Positions 6,841 to 14,466 of a stretch of DNA of 24,112 nucleotides are shown here, in pieces. Each line of letters begins with the position of its first letter. Within the stretch, counting starts at the first letter, position 1. Both the position numbers and the translations under genes were made by a program. The stretch covers positions 1 to 24,112 of the IMG/VR virus record IMGVR_UViG_3300027714_002656, one strand, 5' to 3'. The DNA comes from a virus. The notes beneath the pieces were generated by a model that worked only from the letters and a program-made list of their open reading frames with translations, was not told the origin of the DNA and made no database searches.

Positions 6841-6972
6841 ATGGAAGAGATGAATGCTTTAAAAAGGCTAGATGCAGCGCATAATGCGTATAAGCTAGCA
6901 GAAGAGGGTTGGGGTAAAAATTATTGGGCAGAAGTTATTGCTCGCCTTAACAATAAACGTAAATTATCATAG
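6841..6972 (+). CDS. Tiny helical protein of unknown function
   Basis: 43 residues from the ATG at 6841, which has GGAGG 8 bases upstream (inside the end of the lipoprotein gene). The frame is open further upstream but without a comparable ribosome binding site. The sequence is an A/E/K-rich helix (MEEMNALKRLDAAHNAYKLA) followed by WGKNYWAEVIARLNNKRK. There are no cysteines or membrane segment. The strong Shine-Dalgarno sequence is the main support that it is translated. Confidence 0.55.
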   Translation: MEEMNALKRLDAAHNAYKLAEEGWGKNYWAEVIARLNNKRKLS

Positions 6973-6989
6973 CTATGAGGAGTATTATT

Positions 6990-7247
6990 ATGATAGGATT
7001 AAAAACTAAAATCCTGAACACTTTGAAATCAGGTAAAGCAGTAAGTGGCAAACAATTTGCCTCAAGACACAATGTAGCAGAAACAACTGTTGCAGCAAGA
7101 GTTAGTGAACTACGTAGAGATGGCTTTGCAATCTACTACAATAAAAAAACTGACTCACAAGGACGTAAAGCATCATTCTATAAACTAGGTGCAGCTAGAC
7201 GTTCAATAGTAGCAGCAGGTTATGCTGCTCTAGGAGTAGCTGGCTAA
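6990..7247 (+). CDS. Small winged-helix DNA-binding protein
   Basis: 85 residues. The start at 6990 is chosen because GAGGAG lies about 8 bases upstream; the ATG at 6975 overlaps that signal. Residues 1-45 read as a helix-turn-helix: helix ILNTLKSG, then SGKQFASRHNV, then the probable recognition helix AETTVAARVSELRRDG (30-45). A beta wing follows (FAIYYNKKTDSQGRKASFYKLG). This matches small winged-helix regulators seen in T4-like marine phages. The alanine-rich tail is unusual. A terminator follows at 7276-7305, so this gene ends a transcription unit. It could be a transcription regulator of phage or host genes; its operator is not identifiable here. Confidence 0.75.
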   Translation: MIGLKTKILNTLKSGKAVSGKQFASRHNVAETTVAARVSELRRDGFAIYYNKKTDSQGRKASFYKLGAARRSIVAAGYAALGVAG

Positions 7248-7275
7248 ATAAAGAGCTATATACTTAACTAGTATT

Positions 7276-7305
7276 GCGGGTAGTTTCTGACTGCCCGCTT
7301 TCGTT
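7276..7305 (+). terminator. Intrinsic terminator after the winged-helix gene
   Basis: GCGGGTAGT (7276-7284) pairs with ACTGCCCGC (7290-7298), nine pairs with one T-G, around a five-base loop. TTTCGTT follows. The GC-rich stem stands out in AT-rich surroundings. The T-run is interrupted, so termination may be partial. Confidence 0.7.
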
Positions 7306-7326
7306 ATAATAATTATGAGGTTTAAA

Positions 7327-7578
7327 ATGGCAAATGAAGTAAGTAACCCAGATACTAATATGGATCTGGTTGATAAAAAAATGTTAAAACTAGCAGCTTT
7401 AATTGATACAACAATAAGATTCCATGTAGCAGACATGGTCTTTGATGAGATGGAAAATAATTATGTAGCTACATGGCTACGTAAAGAAAAAGATCCATTA
7501 TTAGTAACTATTTTAGCTACGCAAACAGGTGATCGTAATCCACAAGAAGAAGGAGCTAACGACACCACTGGGAGTTAA
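7327..7578 (+). CDS. Small acidic unknown protein
   Basis: 83 residues from the ATG at 7327, with GAGG about 8 bases upstream. An upstream in-frame ATG at 7315 overlaps that signal and is less likely. The protein is soluble: a helical N-terminal half (DLVDKKMLKLAALIDTTIRFHVADMVFDEMENNY), then a TWLRKEKDPLLVTILATQTGDRN segment and a polar tail. No cysteine or known motif is visible. It is the first gene after the terminator, so it is expressed either by read-through or from an unseen promoter in the 80-base gap. Confidence 0.65.
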   Translation: MANEVSNPDTNMDLVDKKMLKLAALIDTTIRFHVADMVFDEMENNYVATWLRKEKDPLLVTILATQTGDRNPQEEGANDTTGS

Positions 7579-7580
7579 AA

Positions 7581-7937
7581 ATGCAGACCGTATTTCAAGT
7601 CGCGTTTATAGTAATGTGCTGGCAAGGGGATTGTACTAGGTTCGAAAGCGTACCTTATGCAATAAATAGCAGTCCCCAGCACTGTGAGAAGATGTTAAGA
7701 TGGATGTTTACAAATTCTGTAGGTCCTTATTATGATGATAAGATAGATTTTGATAATAGCAGTCCTGAAGATATGATTATAGATGATGCAGGATGTGAAC
7801 CTACTGAAAGAGAACCTCAAGACGGTGATGAGTGGCGTATTGAGAGACAATGGGATTCACCTAAGAATGAGAAGTTCCTACAAGATCAAAACGATCTACA
7901 ATGGCAACAAGAGCAGGAACACAATATAGATGATTAA
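7581..7937 (+). CDS. Small two-cysteine-family protein with acidic tail
   Basis: 118 residues; GGGAG lies about 9 bases before the ATG. It begins with a hydrophobic strand (MQTVFQVAFIVMCW) and has a QHC motif with C35 and a later C72, the architecture also seen in the proteins at 5524 and 17642; two extra cysteines lie at 13 and 18. The last 45 residues are very acidic and glutamine-rich (EREPQDGDEW, QDQNDLQWQQEQEH), unlike the two relatives. Function is unknown. The gene ends eight bases inside the next one. Confidence 0.65.
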   Translation: MQTVFQVAFIVMCWQGDCTRFESVPYAINSSPQHCEKMLRWMFTNSVGPYYDDKIDFDNSSPEDMIIDDAGCEPTEREPQDGDEWRIERQWDSPKNEKFLQDQNDLQWQQEQEHNIDD

Positions 7938-8163
7938 TCCATTAATAAATTCAATGGGAGAACTTAAATTTAGACTCCCAAAGATCTTTGTTTACTTTAT
8001 CTTTATATGGTTTAGAAAAATAGTAAACCGTGGACATTATCAAGAAGAGATAAAAGAAGCATTAGATAAACAAGTTCTTGATTATGCATTGGAACAACTA
8101 AAAGTTCCAAGTGGTTTTCATCCTGATCTAGAAAGAATGAGAAATTTCAAACTTAAACAATGA
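7930..8163 (+). CDS. Small protein with hydrophobic N-terminal segment
   Basis: 77 residues. It starts at the ATG overlapping the end of the previous gene; an alternative in-frame ATG at 7954 has no better signal. Residues 17-33 (PKIFVYFIFIWFRKIV) are hydrophobic and aromatic and flanked by basic residues, suggesting a membrane-associated helix. The rest is charged and helical (HYQEEIKEALDKQVLDYALEQLK). No family is recognised. Its stop TGA at 8161-8163 overlaps an ATG (ATGA), the usual coupled start in this genome, but that ATG reads into a stop after five codons, as described for the next gene. Confidence 0.6.
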   Translation: MINPLINSMGELKFRLPKIFVYFIFIWFRKIVNRGHYQEEIKEALDKQVLDYALEQLKVPSGFHPDLERMRNFKLKQ

Positions 8164-8263
8164 TATACAAAAGCTAGATTTTAAATTTGATATAGAGAAA
8201 CTAAATCAATCTTTAGATTGGATTTTAAAGCAAGCTGATATTGATAGAGTTAATCAGTTATGC

Positions 8264-8719
8264 TTGACACATGCTCCTTCTGCAGCAGCACACCCAGATG
8301 GTAAATGGTATCAAGGTGCTGGTTCTTTACATTGGCAATATAAAGCAGTAGGTAATGGTATTGAAAGAATGCAAAGAGACCCCGTGCTTGTTGAAGATCA
8401 ATTCAGCAATTTTATAGAAGAAGCAAAGCACACATATTTCTATGATGTTTATAAACATCTTCAAACACAATTTGATATAGGTAGAGTTAGAATCATTAAG
8501 ATACATTCTTGTCATTGTCTTACATGGCATCAAGATCTAGATAAACGTATTCATGTACCTATAGTAACTAATGAAGGTAACAGGCTTGTTATAGACGATA
8601 AGTGTTATCATTTACCAGGTGATGGTAGTGCTTACTATGTTAACACTATGAAGCCACATTCAGCATTTAATGGAGGTACAGAACATAGATACAATCTATT
8701 ATGTACAGTTAGAAATTGA
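8264..8719 (+). CDS. Asp-hydroxylase-like Fe(II)/2OG oxygenase; 5' end uncertain, possible frameshift
   Basis: The first standard start in this frame is a TTG at 8264 (151 residues), but the frame is open back to 8141 and the extra residues look genuine (KLDFKFDIEKLNQSLDWILK). The natural coupled ATG at 8160 is out of frame by two bases. Removing one TA from the TATA at 8164-8167 would give a start MIQKLDFKFD in frame, so either the N-terminus is frameshifted or a rare ATT/ATA start is used. The enzyme core is intact: H89-x-D91 in TWHQDLDKRIHVPI, distal H132 in PHSAFNGG and R142 (counted from the TTG). This is the Asp/Asn beta-hydroxylase type with substrate unknown. It is immediately followed by three radical SAM genes. 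Confidence 0.75.
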   Translation: MTHAPSAAAHPDGKWYQGAGSLHWQYKAVGNGIERMQRDPVLVEDQFSNFIEEAKHTYFYDVYKHLQTQFDIGRVRIIKIHSCHCLTWHQDLDKRIHVPIVTNEGNRLVIDDKCYHLPGDGSAYYVNTMKPHSAFNGGTEHRYNLLCTVRN

Positions 8720-10044
8720 GTATAGATAAAGACCCAGCATTTTGTGTACATCCATGGACTAATCTCATGGTTAATAATCCTGGCACATATAACTTCTGTT
8801 GTATAGCTTGGAAAGCATTAATTACTGATGAGAAAGGTAATCCTGTACTTGCTGCTAACACTATGCCTGATGAAGCATGGAATGCTCCTAGCTTACGTAA
8901 GGTTAGAAAGGCTATGGTTAACGGTGAAAAATTAGATGCATGTAGTAAATGTTGGACGCAAGAAGATGTAGGTAAAGATAGTTATAGACAAAGACACAAT
9001 AGAGAGTGGATAGGAAGACTAGGACTTAAAGAAATAGAAAAAAGAGTTCAGTACACAAAAGATAATGACTATTATTTAAACACACCACCTGATTATTTAG
9101 ACCTTAGATTAGGTAACTTATGTAATCTTAAATGTAGAATGTGTAATGTATATAATAGTAGCCAGATAGAAAAAGAACATCTACAATTAAAAACCAATAA
9201 TATGTATGCTGATATGTGGGGTCGCCAATGGGATGGTGATATTAATGGTCCACCATATCCTATGGATTGGGTAGACGCTCCTAAGTTTTGGGAGAAGATG
9301 AGTGATTTTATACCTGGGTTAAAAAAAGTTTACTTTACAGGTGGTGAACCTACATTACTACCATCTACATATACGTTTATGCAAGAGATGGTTGATAAAG
9401 ATATGTCTAGTAAGATAGATTTATTGTATAACATTAATTGTACTAATGTAACAGATAGGTTTGTAGAGTTAGCAAGTAAGTTTAGACATGTACAGATACA
9501 AGCTAGTATAGACGGTACAGAAAATGTTAATGATTATATACGAGCTCCTTCTAAGTGGGCAACAATAAAAAAGAATTTAATTAAAGTAGCAGAAGCGCCA
9601 GGCCTTAAAGTTGGACTATCTCCAGCTATACAATCTTATAATATTTTAGATATAGATAATATACTAGAGTTTGCACAAGATGTTAGTAGAAACCATTCCA
9701 AAATAAATCCACCTTATAGACCAGGTGAGTCTGTTATAGATGTAGATTTCTTATTTGTTATACATCCAACATACTTTGATCCATTAAACTTACCAGAGTA
9801 TGTAAGAGATATGGCTTTTGTTAAGTTGCAGAAGTGGCAAGGGTCATGGATATATGAAAACTCTGGCGTAACAAGAAATTCTATAGACTCTTACTTAACA
9901 CATTTGGAGTCTAAAAGAAATCCTAAGTGGGAAACCAACATGAAAGAGTTTTGGGAGATGACTAGAATATTTGATAAGAGTCGTAAGCAATCATTTAAAG
10001 ATAGCTTACCAGAACTTTATGGAATGTTAAATGGAACGAAGTAA
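8716..10044 (+). CDS. Twitch-domain radical SAM protein (first of three)
   Basis: 442 residues, TTG start overlapping the previous TGA; a later start would delete C10. The radical SAM 4Fe-4S motif CxxxCxxC is at C136, C140 and C143 (GNLCNLKCRMC), followed by the SAM-binding TGGEP near residue 211. An additional cysteine cluster precedes it: C10 in FCVHPW, C28 and C29, then C76 and C79, as in proteins with an N-terminal twitch/SPASM-like domain that binds an auxiliary cluster. It should therefore cleave S-adenosylmethionine to start radical chemistry on a substrate held near a second cluster. The substrate is not known; the family includes peptide- and sugar-modifying enzymes. It overlaps the next radical SAM gene by 14 bases. 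Confidence 0.85.
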   Translation: MSIDKDPAFCVHPWTNLMVNNPGTYNFCCIAWKALITDEKGNPVLAANTMPDEAWNAPSLRKVRKAMVNGEKLDACSKCWTQEDVGKDSYRQRHNREWIGRLGLKEIEKRVQYTKDNDYYLNTPPDYLDLRLGNLCNLKCRMCNVYNSSQIEKEHLQLKTNNMYADMWGRQWDGDINGPPYPMDWVDAPKFWEKMSDFIPGLKKVYFTGGEPTLLPSTYTFMQEMVDKDMSSKIDLLYNINCTNVTDRFVELASKFRHVQIQASIDGTENVNDYIRAPSKWATIKKNLIKVAEAPGLKVGLSPAIQSYNILDIDNILEFAQDVSRNHSKINPPYRPGESVIDVDFLFVIHPTYFDPLNLPEYVRDMAFVKLQKWQGSWIYENSGVTRNSIDSYLTHLESKRNPKWETNMKEFWEMTRIFDKSRKQSFKDSLPELYGMLNGTK

Positions 10045-11413
10045 GACCTTTTGTATTAAACCATGGATGCATATAGCAACTTATACTACTGGTGAAGCTC
10101 TTATGTGTTGTGTTGCTAAGAAGACAGCTGGTAACCTTAATAGAAATACATTAGAAGAAATATGGAATAGTGATCACTATAAGCAAGCAAGATTAGATAT
10201 GCTTGCAGGTAGAGAAAATGCTGCCTGCGTTAAGTGTTATTCGGAGGAGAAAGCGGGTATAAACTCTCATAGAGTGGTAGAGAACCATATTTGGGAGCTT
10301 AGTACACCATCAGCCATTCAGCCTTCTGTAGGTAAAGAATTCATAGATAATTTAATATCTAAGACTGATAGTGAAGGTTACTTAGATAGTAAACCAATTA
10401 CGTTTGATTTTAGATTAGGCAATACCTGTAACTTACAATGTGTAATGTGCGGACCAAAGGACAGTAGTAAATGGGTAAACTTTGGACATAGTATAGGTGA
10501 AGGTAAAGATCCAAAGCTATGGGATACGTCACCCTTTAATTGGGTTGAAGATCAATCTTTTTGGGACAACCAATTTTTACCATTGTTATCTAATGTTAAA
10601 CATATGATAATAGCTGGTGGTGAACCTTTACTACTTAAACAACATACCAGATTGTTAGAAAGATGTATAGCAGAAGGATATAGTAAAAATATAACTATAA
10701 GATACCATACTAATGGTACTGTTATGCCTCCACATTTATTTAAACTATGGGAACAGTTTAAGCATATTGATCTTTGTATATCTATGGATAGTTGGGGTGC
10801 AAAAAACGATTACATTAGATACCCTGGTATGTGGAATGACATAGTACAGAATATTAAAAATTTAGAAGACTCAGCTGATAATATTATTCCTAGAATTATA
10901 TCAACTGTAAATGCTTATAATGTATTTTATATGCCAGACTTTGCTAACTGGTTATTAGAACAAAACTTTAAAAAATTATGTAAGTTTAAATCCTCTGGTG
11001 CTGGTTTATTTACTATTGCCTATGTGCATGGACCAGTACATATGAACTGTAAGGTATTTCCACAATCTATAAAAGAAAAAATAACTAAAAAATATGATGA
11101 CTGGTATACAGAAATGAAAAAATCTAGGAGTATGTTTATTAGTAAAGCTTCAGATTTTGATATAACATCCGTGCATGATTTAATACCAAGAGGATTAATG
11201 ATAGATGTAAGGACTGCTGAGCAACATAGAATAGCAAAAGCATCTAAAAGAATAGATGACATATATTCAATTAAAGATTTTATGAATAGTCAAGATTTAT
11301 CCAAACACTTTCCTAAATTGATAGATTACACACATAAGATAGATACAGCTAGACATACAGATTTTACAAAAGTATTTCCTGAACTTAGTCAGTTAGTCAA
11401 TGAAAAAGATTAA
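10031..11413 (+). CDS. Twitch-domain radical SAM protein (second of three)
   Basis: 460 residues. Its domain order equals that of the preceding gene: N-terminal cysteines C8 (FCIKPW), C26 and C27, C66 and C69 (CVKC), then the radical SAM motif at C133, C137 and C140 (GNTCNLQCVMC) and AGGEPLLL near residue 196. The two proteins are clearly paralogues that have diverged in their C-terminal halves, so they may act on different positions of one substrate or form a heteromer. The predicted reaction is radical chemistry from S-adenosylmethionine with an auxiliary Fe-S cluster in the twitch domain. Overlaps of 14 bases at both ends suggest strictly coordinated synthesis of all three radical SAM proteins. 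Confidence 0.85.
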   Translation: MERSKTFCIKPWMHIATYTTGEALMCCVAKKTAGNLNRNTLEEIWNSDHYKQARLDMLAGRENAACVKCYSEEKAGINSHRVVENHIWELSTPSAIQPSVGKEFIDNLISKTDSEGYLDSKPITFDFRLGNTCNLQCVMCGPKDSSKWVNFGHSIGEGKDPKLWDTSPFNWVEDQSFWDNQFLPLLSNVKHMIIAGGEPLLLKQHTRLLERCIAEGYSKNITIRYHTNGTVMPPHLFKLWEQFKHIDLCISMDSWGAKNDYIRYPGMWNDIVQNIKNLEDSADNIIPRIISTVNAYNVFYMPDFANWLLEQNFKKLCKFKSSGAGLFTIAYVHGPVHMNCKVFPQSIKEKITKKYDDWYTEMKKSRSMFISKASDFDITSVHDLIPRGLMIDVRTAEQHRIAKASKRIDDIYSIKDFMNSQDLSKHFPKLIDYTHKIDTARHTDFTKVFPELSQLVNEKD

Positions 11414-12365
11414 AGTAGAGAATTATAATATGATTTTGTGGACTGTTAATGATTACTGTCCATTTAAATGTTGGTACTGTCCTGAGACTACATGGGGTGG
11501 ATCTAAAGATACTTATAGTTGGGAAACTACAGATAAGTTTTTAGATAAATTATTTGATCATTTTGGTAAAGGTTATGTTGAGATGTCTGGTGGTGAGCCA
11601 ACACAGTGGCCACATATACACAAAGTTGCAAGAAAATTTAAAGACAATCCTAATTGGAGTTTAGGTTTAATATCTAATCTAGGAAAATCTGTTGACTTCT
11701 ATGAGGATTTAGGGGTTAATAACATAACAGCAAGTTATCATCCCAATGTAATTGATACGGATATAAAAAGAAAGATATGGTTTGATAAAGTTTATAAATT
11801 AAAAGATCATGTGTTAATGAGTATAGCATTAATGATGGATCCAAAACACTTCGAACATTGTATAGATGTTTTAGACTGTTTATATTATCCAGGATTATCA
11901 AACTCAAAAATTAACATACAAACAACAAGAATAAATGATGTAGAAAATATGAAATATCAAATTGGTTATACAGAAAAACAAGAAGAGATGTGGAAAAATT
12001 TACCATTAGGTAAGATGGGATTAGATTCTATTACAAATGGGTTTATGGATGATGTTAAAGTAACTATAGATGACACAGAGGTACATAAAGGTGCAATGGA
12101 GTTTCATGGATGGATAAGAGATACTTTAAATAAGGGTAATAATAATTTTAAAGGGTGGTTATGTGACACTGGTAAAACAGGTATACACATTGCTCCCAAT
12201 GGTAATATTTACAAAGGTGTATGCCATGTGGCATATGATATGCACAGTAGCATAGGTAATATAAATAAACCAGAAGAAATACAGTGGGCAGATAAAGCTA
12301 TGGTGTGTCCATATGATATGTGCTTCTGTGGTTTTGATTTAGCAGTTAACAAAAAGAGGATTTAA
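11400..12365 (+). CDS. Radical SAM protein with C-terminal cysteine cluster (third of three)
   Basis: 321 residues, shorter and different from the first two. The CxxxCxxC motif lies near the N-terminus (C20, C24, C27 in YCPFKCWYC), followed by SGGEPTQWP at 64-72. There is no N-terminal twitch region. Instead the C-terminus has a SPASM-like region: WLCDTG, then IHIAPNGNIYKGVCH, and finally VCPYDMCFCGFDLAVNKK, giving about five cysteines that could hold an auxiliary cluster. Proteins of this form often modify peptides or organise radical chemistry on large substrates. The substrate is unknown. Glutaredoxin follows after a single base. Confidence 0.85.
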   Translation: MKKIKVENYNMILWTVNDYCPFKCWYCPETTWGGSKDTYSWETTDKFLDKLFDHFGKGYVEMSGGEPTQWPHIHKVARKFKDNPNWSLGLISNLGKSVDFYEDLGVNNITASYHPNVIDTDIKRKIWFDKVYKLKDHVLMSIALMMDPKHFEHCIDVLDCLYYPGLSNSKINIQTTRINDVENMKYQIGYTEKQEEMWKNLPLGKMGLDSITNGFMDDVKVTIDDTEVHKGAMEFHGWIRDTLNKGNNNFKGWLCDTGKTGIHIAPNGNIYKGVCHVAYDMHSSIGNINKPEEIQWADKAMVCPYDMCFCGFDLAVNKKRI

Positions 12366-12611
12366 ATGTACACTATATATACTAGAGCACTTTGTAATTA
12401 TTGTGATATGGCAAAGGCTGAAATGAAAAGATTAAATATTGAGTTTAAAGAAGTAAAACAAACTGATGCTTCTAAACAAAAATTAGTAGAAGTACTTAAT
12501 AAGAAACAATATACATACCCACAAATTTGGGATGATAAACATCACATAGGTGGATATACTGACTTATTAGACTACACAGAAGAAATGACTTCGACAGGAT
12601 TAGCAATGTAA
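12366..12611 (+). CDS. Glutaredoxin
   Basis: 81 residues, full length for a classic small glutaredoxin. The dithiol active site CNYC is at C10 and C13 after the first strand (MYTIYTRA), TYPQIW holds the cis-proline near residue 56, and IGGYTDL (62-68) is the glutathione-binding turn. It reduces disulfides using glutathione and, in T4-like phages, usually serves ribonucleotide reductase. Here no reductase gene is in view. It directly follows three radical SAM genes and may instead maintain their thiols or assist Fe-S handling; that role is inferred from position only. A dithiol CxxC site is less typical of the dedicated Fe-S glutaredoxins, which have a CGFS-type site. Confidence 0.88.
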   Translation: MYTIYTRALCNYCDMAKAEMKRLNIEFKEVKQTDASKQKLVEVLNKKQYTYPQIWDDKHHIGGYTDLLDYTEEMTSTGLAM

Positions 12612-12628
12612 TATTATGGAGATATATT

Positions 12629-13645
12629 ATGAGTTTGACTATATTAGATACTAAAAAATACAGTAGAAAAAAAGATACTAAGAAAGATCTTTCTGAACCA
12701 GAAATTAATGAAATTGATAGAAAGGCTATGGGTGGTACAGAGCTTATGAAGTTTGCTCTACACGAAAGGCTAGATGATGACCTTCTTAGTAAATTTCAAA
12801 TTATACCATCACGAGTAAGAGATATAGATCCTGATCGTATTCCAATATTATGGAACCATGATCTTGCTGGTGATCCAGAGACTGAACATCTTAAAAATAT
12901 TAAAGCAGAAGATTTAAAGTTTAAAAAATTAGTATTTGTTAGTCATTGGCAACTCCAACAATTTAAAAATTACTTAAATATACCCTATAGTAAAAGTACG
13001 GTATTACAAAACGCTATTGAGCCTATAGCAGAACATAAGAAGCCTGATGATGTAATCAATATAGTTTACCATACAACTCCACATAGAGGGTTAGAACTTC
13101 TTGTTCCTGTATTTGAACACTTGGCTAAAACCCAATTTCAAGATTTAAAAAAGAAAGTACATCTTCATATATACTCAGATTTTAATATCTATGGGTGGCC
13201 AGAAAGAAATAAACCTTACATAGAGTTATTTGATAGATGTAGAAATCATCCAGACATAACATATAACCATTCTGTATCAAATGAACAGATGAAGAAAGAA
13301 TTAGAGAAGATGCACATCTTCGCGTACCCGTCTATTTGGGCTGAGACATCATGTATAGCGCTCATAGAGGCTATGTCAGCAGGATTACTATGTGTTCATA
13401 GTGCATATGCTGCTCTGCCTGAAACAGCAGCTAATTGGACCATGATGTACTCTATGTCAGAGAGTCATGTAGAGCATTGTAATAGGTTTGCTGAACAGTT
13501 ACTTAGTGCTGTTACAGTAGTAGATCAGCAATTTATGCAAGACAGACTAAACATGCAACAAAGATACGTTAATGGTTTTTATAGTTGGGATACAAGAGCT
13601 ATGCAATGGGAAGCTATGTTGAAAGGATTATTAAATAATGGTTAG
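12629..13645 (+). CDS. GT-B glycosyltransferase (GT4-like)
   Basis: 338 residues; the ATG is preceded by TGGAG. The layout is that of retaining GT-B enzymes. A GG loop occurs early (MGGTE, 34-38), then VFVSHWQ..F (102-112), LQNAIEP (126-132), and in the C-terminal domain FAYPSIWAETSCIALIEAMSAG (231-252) with the E-x7-E nucleotide-sugar motif at E239 and E247, followed by LLCVHSAYAALPE. It should transfer a sugar from a nucleotide donor to an acceptor that cannot be inferred. The linker domain is short and there is no membrane segment, so it acts in the cytoplasm. It lies within the radical SAM/oxygenase cassette and may glycosylate the same product. Confidence 0.85.
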   Translation: MSLTILDTKKYSRKKDTKKDLSEPEINEIDRKAMGGTELMKFALHERLDDDLLSKFQIIPSRVRDIDPDRIPILWNHDLAGDPETEHLKNIKAEDLKFKKLVFVSHWQLQQFKNYLNIPYSKSTVLQNAIEPIAEHKKPDDVINIVYHTTPHRGLELLVPVFEHLAKTQFQDLKKKVHLHIYSDFNIYGWPERNKPYIELFDRCRNHPDITYNHSVSNEQMKKELEKMHIFAYPSIWAETSCIALIEAMSAGLLCVHSAYAALPETAANWTMMYSMSESHVEHCNRFAEQLLSAVTVVDQQFMQDRLNMQQRYVNGFYSWDTRAMQWEAMLKGLLNNG

Positions 13646-13871
13646 TACAGTTGAATGGGCAACCAAAGAAAAAGAATTAAAACAAACTTCAAGACTACAA
13701 ATTAATTTACAATCTTGGGAAGAGGGTGACATACTTCACTTCTATCAAGATATGGTAGTCTTGTTTCAAGAACTTCAGAGTGATCATATATCTTTGACTA
13801 ATAAAAATAGAAGGATTATTGAAAATGGCTATACCTCATTTGACAAAATATTCAACAGAACAAAATCCTGA
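13638..13871 (+). CDS. Small unknown protein in the radical SAM cassette
   Basis: 77 residues, ATG eight bases inside the glycosyltransferase gene. The sequence is mostly helical and polar (STVEWATKEKELKQTSRLQINLQSWEEGD, then ILHFYQDMVVLFQELQSDH). It has no cysteine, signal peptide or known motif. Its 3' end overlaps the next gene by 47 bases. Being small and next to radical SAM genes, it was considered as a peptide substrate, but it lacks a leader-core layout and core residues such as repeated C, T or W. I leave it as unknown. Confidence 0.6.
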   Translation: MVSTVEWATKEKELKQTSRLQINLQSWEEGDILHFYQDMVVLFQELQSDHISLTNKNRRIIENGYTSFDKIFNRTKS

Positions 13872-14466
13872 AGTTGAATTAGTTGAATACACTGAGGAAT
13901 ATAAACCTGAATTATTAATCTTTTGTAATAAATGTAGAGAGTTGGGATTTACATTAAACCAATCTCTTAAAGCTATGAAGTTAAGAAGTCCAAGTGTAAA
14001 ATTTTGGTTAGTATTTGTCAATGGTGAGATAGCATCTGTAAGTGGCTGTCAAAAATTACGTCCTAGTGATGCAGATAGTATCATAGAAGAAGGTGATTAT
14101 AGATTATTGTTTAGGACAGCTACACTACCGGAATATTATCATCATTTAAAGTTTAATAGATATATGGGACACAACTTATACGTTAAACATTTAATCTTAC
14201 CTCAAAGAGCATGGGCATACTCCCAAGGTGCAAAAAGAGTATTGTTAACAGCTGTTACTACGCCACAAGGTAGTCCACAGATGGATAAGGTAGCAAGAGT
14301 AACAAGATTAAACGAGGTTAAGTATTGTAAGAAAAGAGGTATACCTCCTATATGGGAAGAACTAGGTACGTGTAAATTATTTAACACAGACCAAGTAGTG
14401 TTTAAAGTTATAGAAAAAAATTCAGCATGGTGGATTAAGAAAGGTAAATTTAATGAAAATAATTGA
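13825..14466 (+). CDS. Unknown protein, possibly GNAT-like acyltransferase
   Basis: 213 residues from the ATG at 13825, with AAGGA about 10 bases upstream; a TTG two codons earlier is possible. The middle of the protein (KFWLVFVNGEIASVSGCQKL, then YRLLFRTATLPEYY) has the strand-turn-strand pattern and later strands (KRVLLTAVTTP, about 137-147) seen in GNAT-fold acetyltransferases, but the acetyl-CoA Q/RxxGxG/A loop is not evident. The GNAT suggestion is therefore weak. No signal peptide is present. It overlaps the next gene, a prolyl-4-hydroxylase-like oxygenase, by 14 bases, and belongs to the same cassette. Confidence 0.65.
   Translation: MAIPHLTKYSTEQNPEVELVEYTEEYKPELLIFCNKCRELGFTLNQSLKAMKLRSPSVKFWLVFVNGEIASVSGCQKLRPSDADSIIEEGDYRLLFRTATLPEYYHHLKFNRYMGHNLYVKHLILPQRAWAYSQGAKRVLLTAVTTPQGSPQMDKVARVTRLNEVKYCKKRGIPPIWEELGTCKLFNTDQVVFKVIEKNSAWWIKKGKFNENN

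Noticed and set aside
7305-7310. TATAAT box after the terminator at 7276
   Set aside because: No acceptable -35 sequence at 15-18 bases upstream; the upstream bases belong to the terminator stem. A promoter cannot be supported.
12260-12267. TATAAATA inside the third radical SAM gene
   Set aside because: It lies in coding sequence about 100 bases before glutaredoxin, with no further support. Such matches are expected by chance in AT-rich DNA.
13638-13871. 77-residue protein as a precursor peptide for the radical SAM enzymes
   Set aside because: No leader-core organisation, no cysteine and no repeated modifiable residues; the composition is that of an ordinary helical protein.
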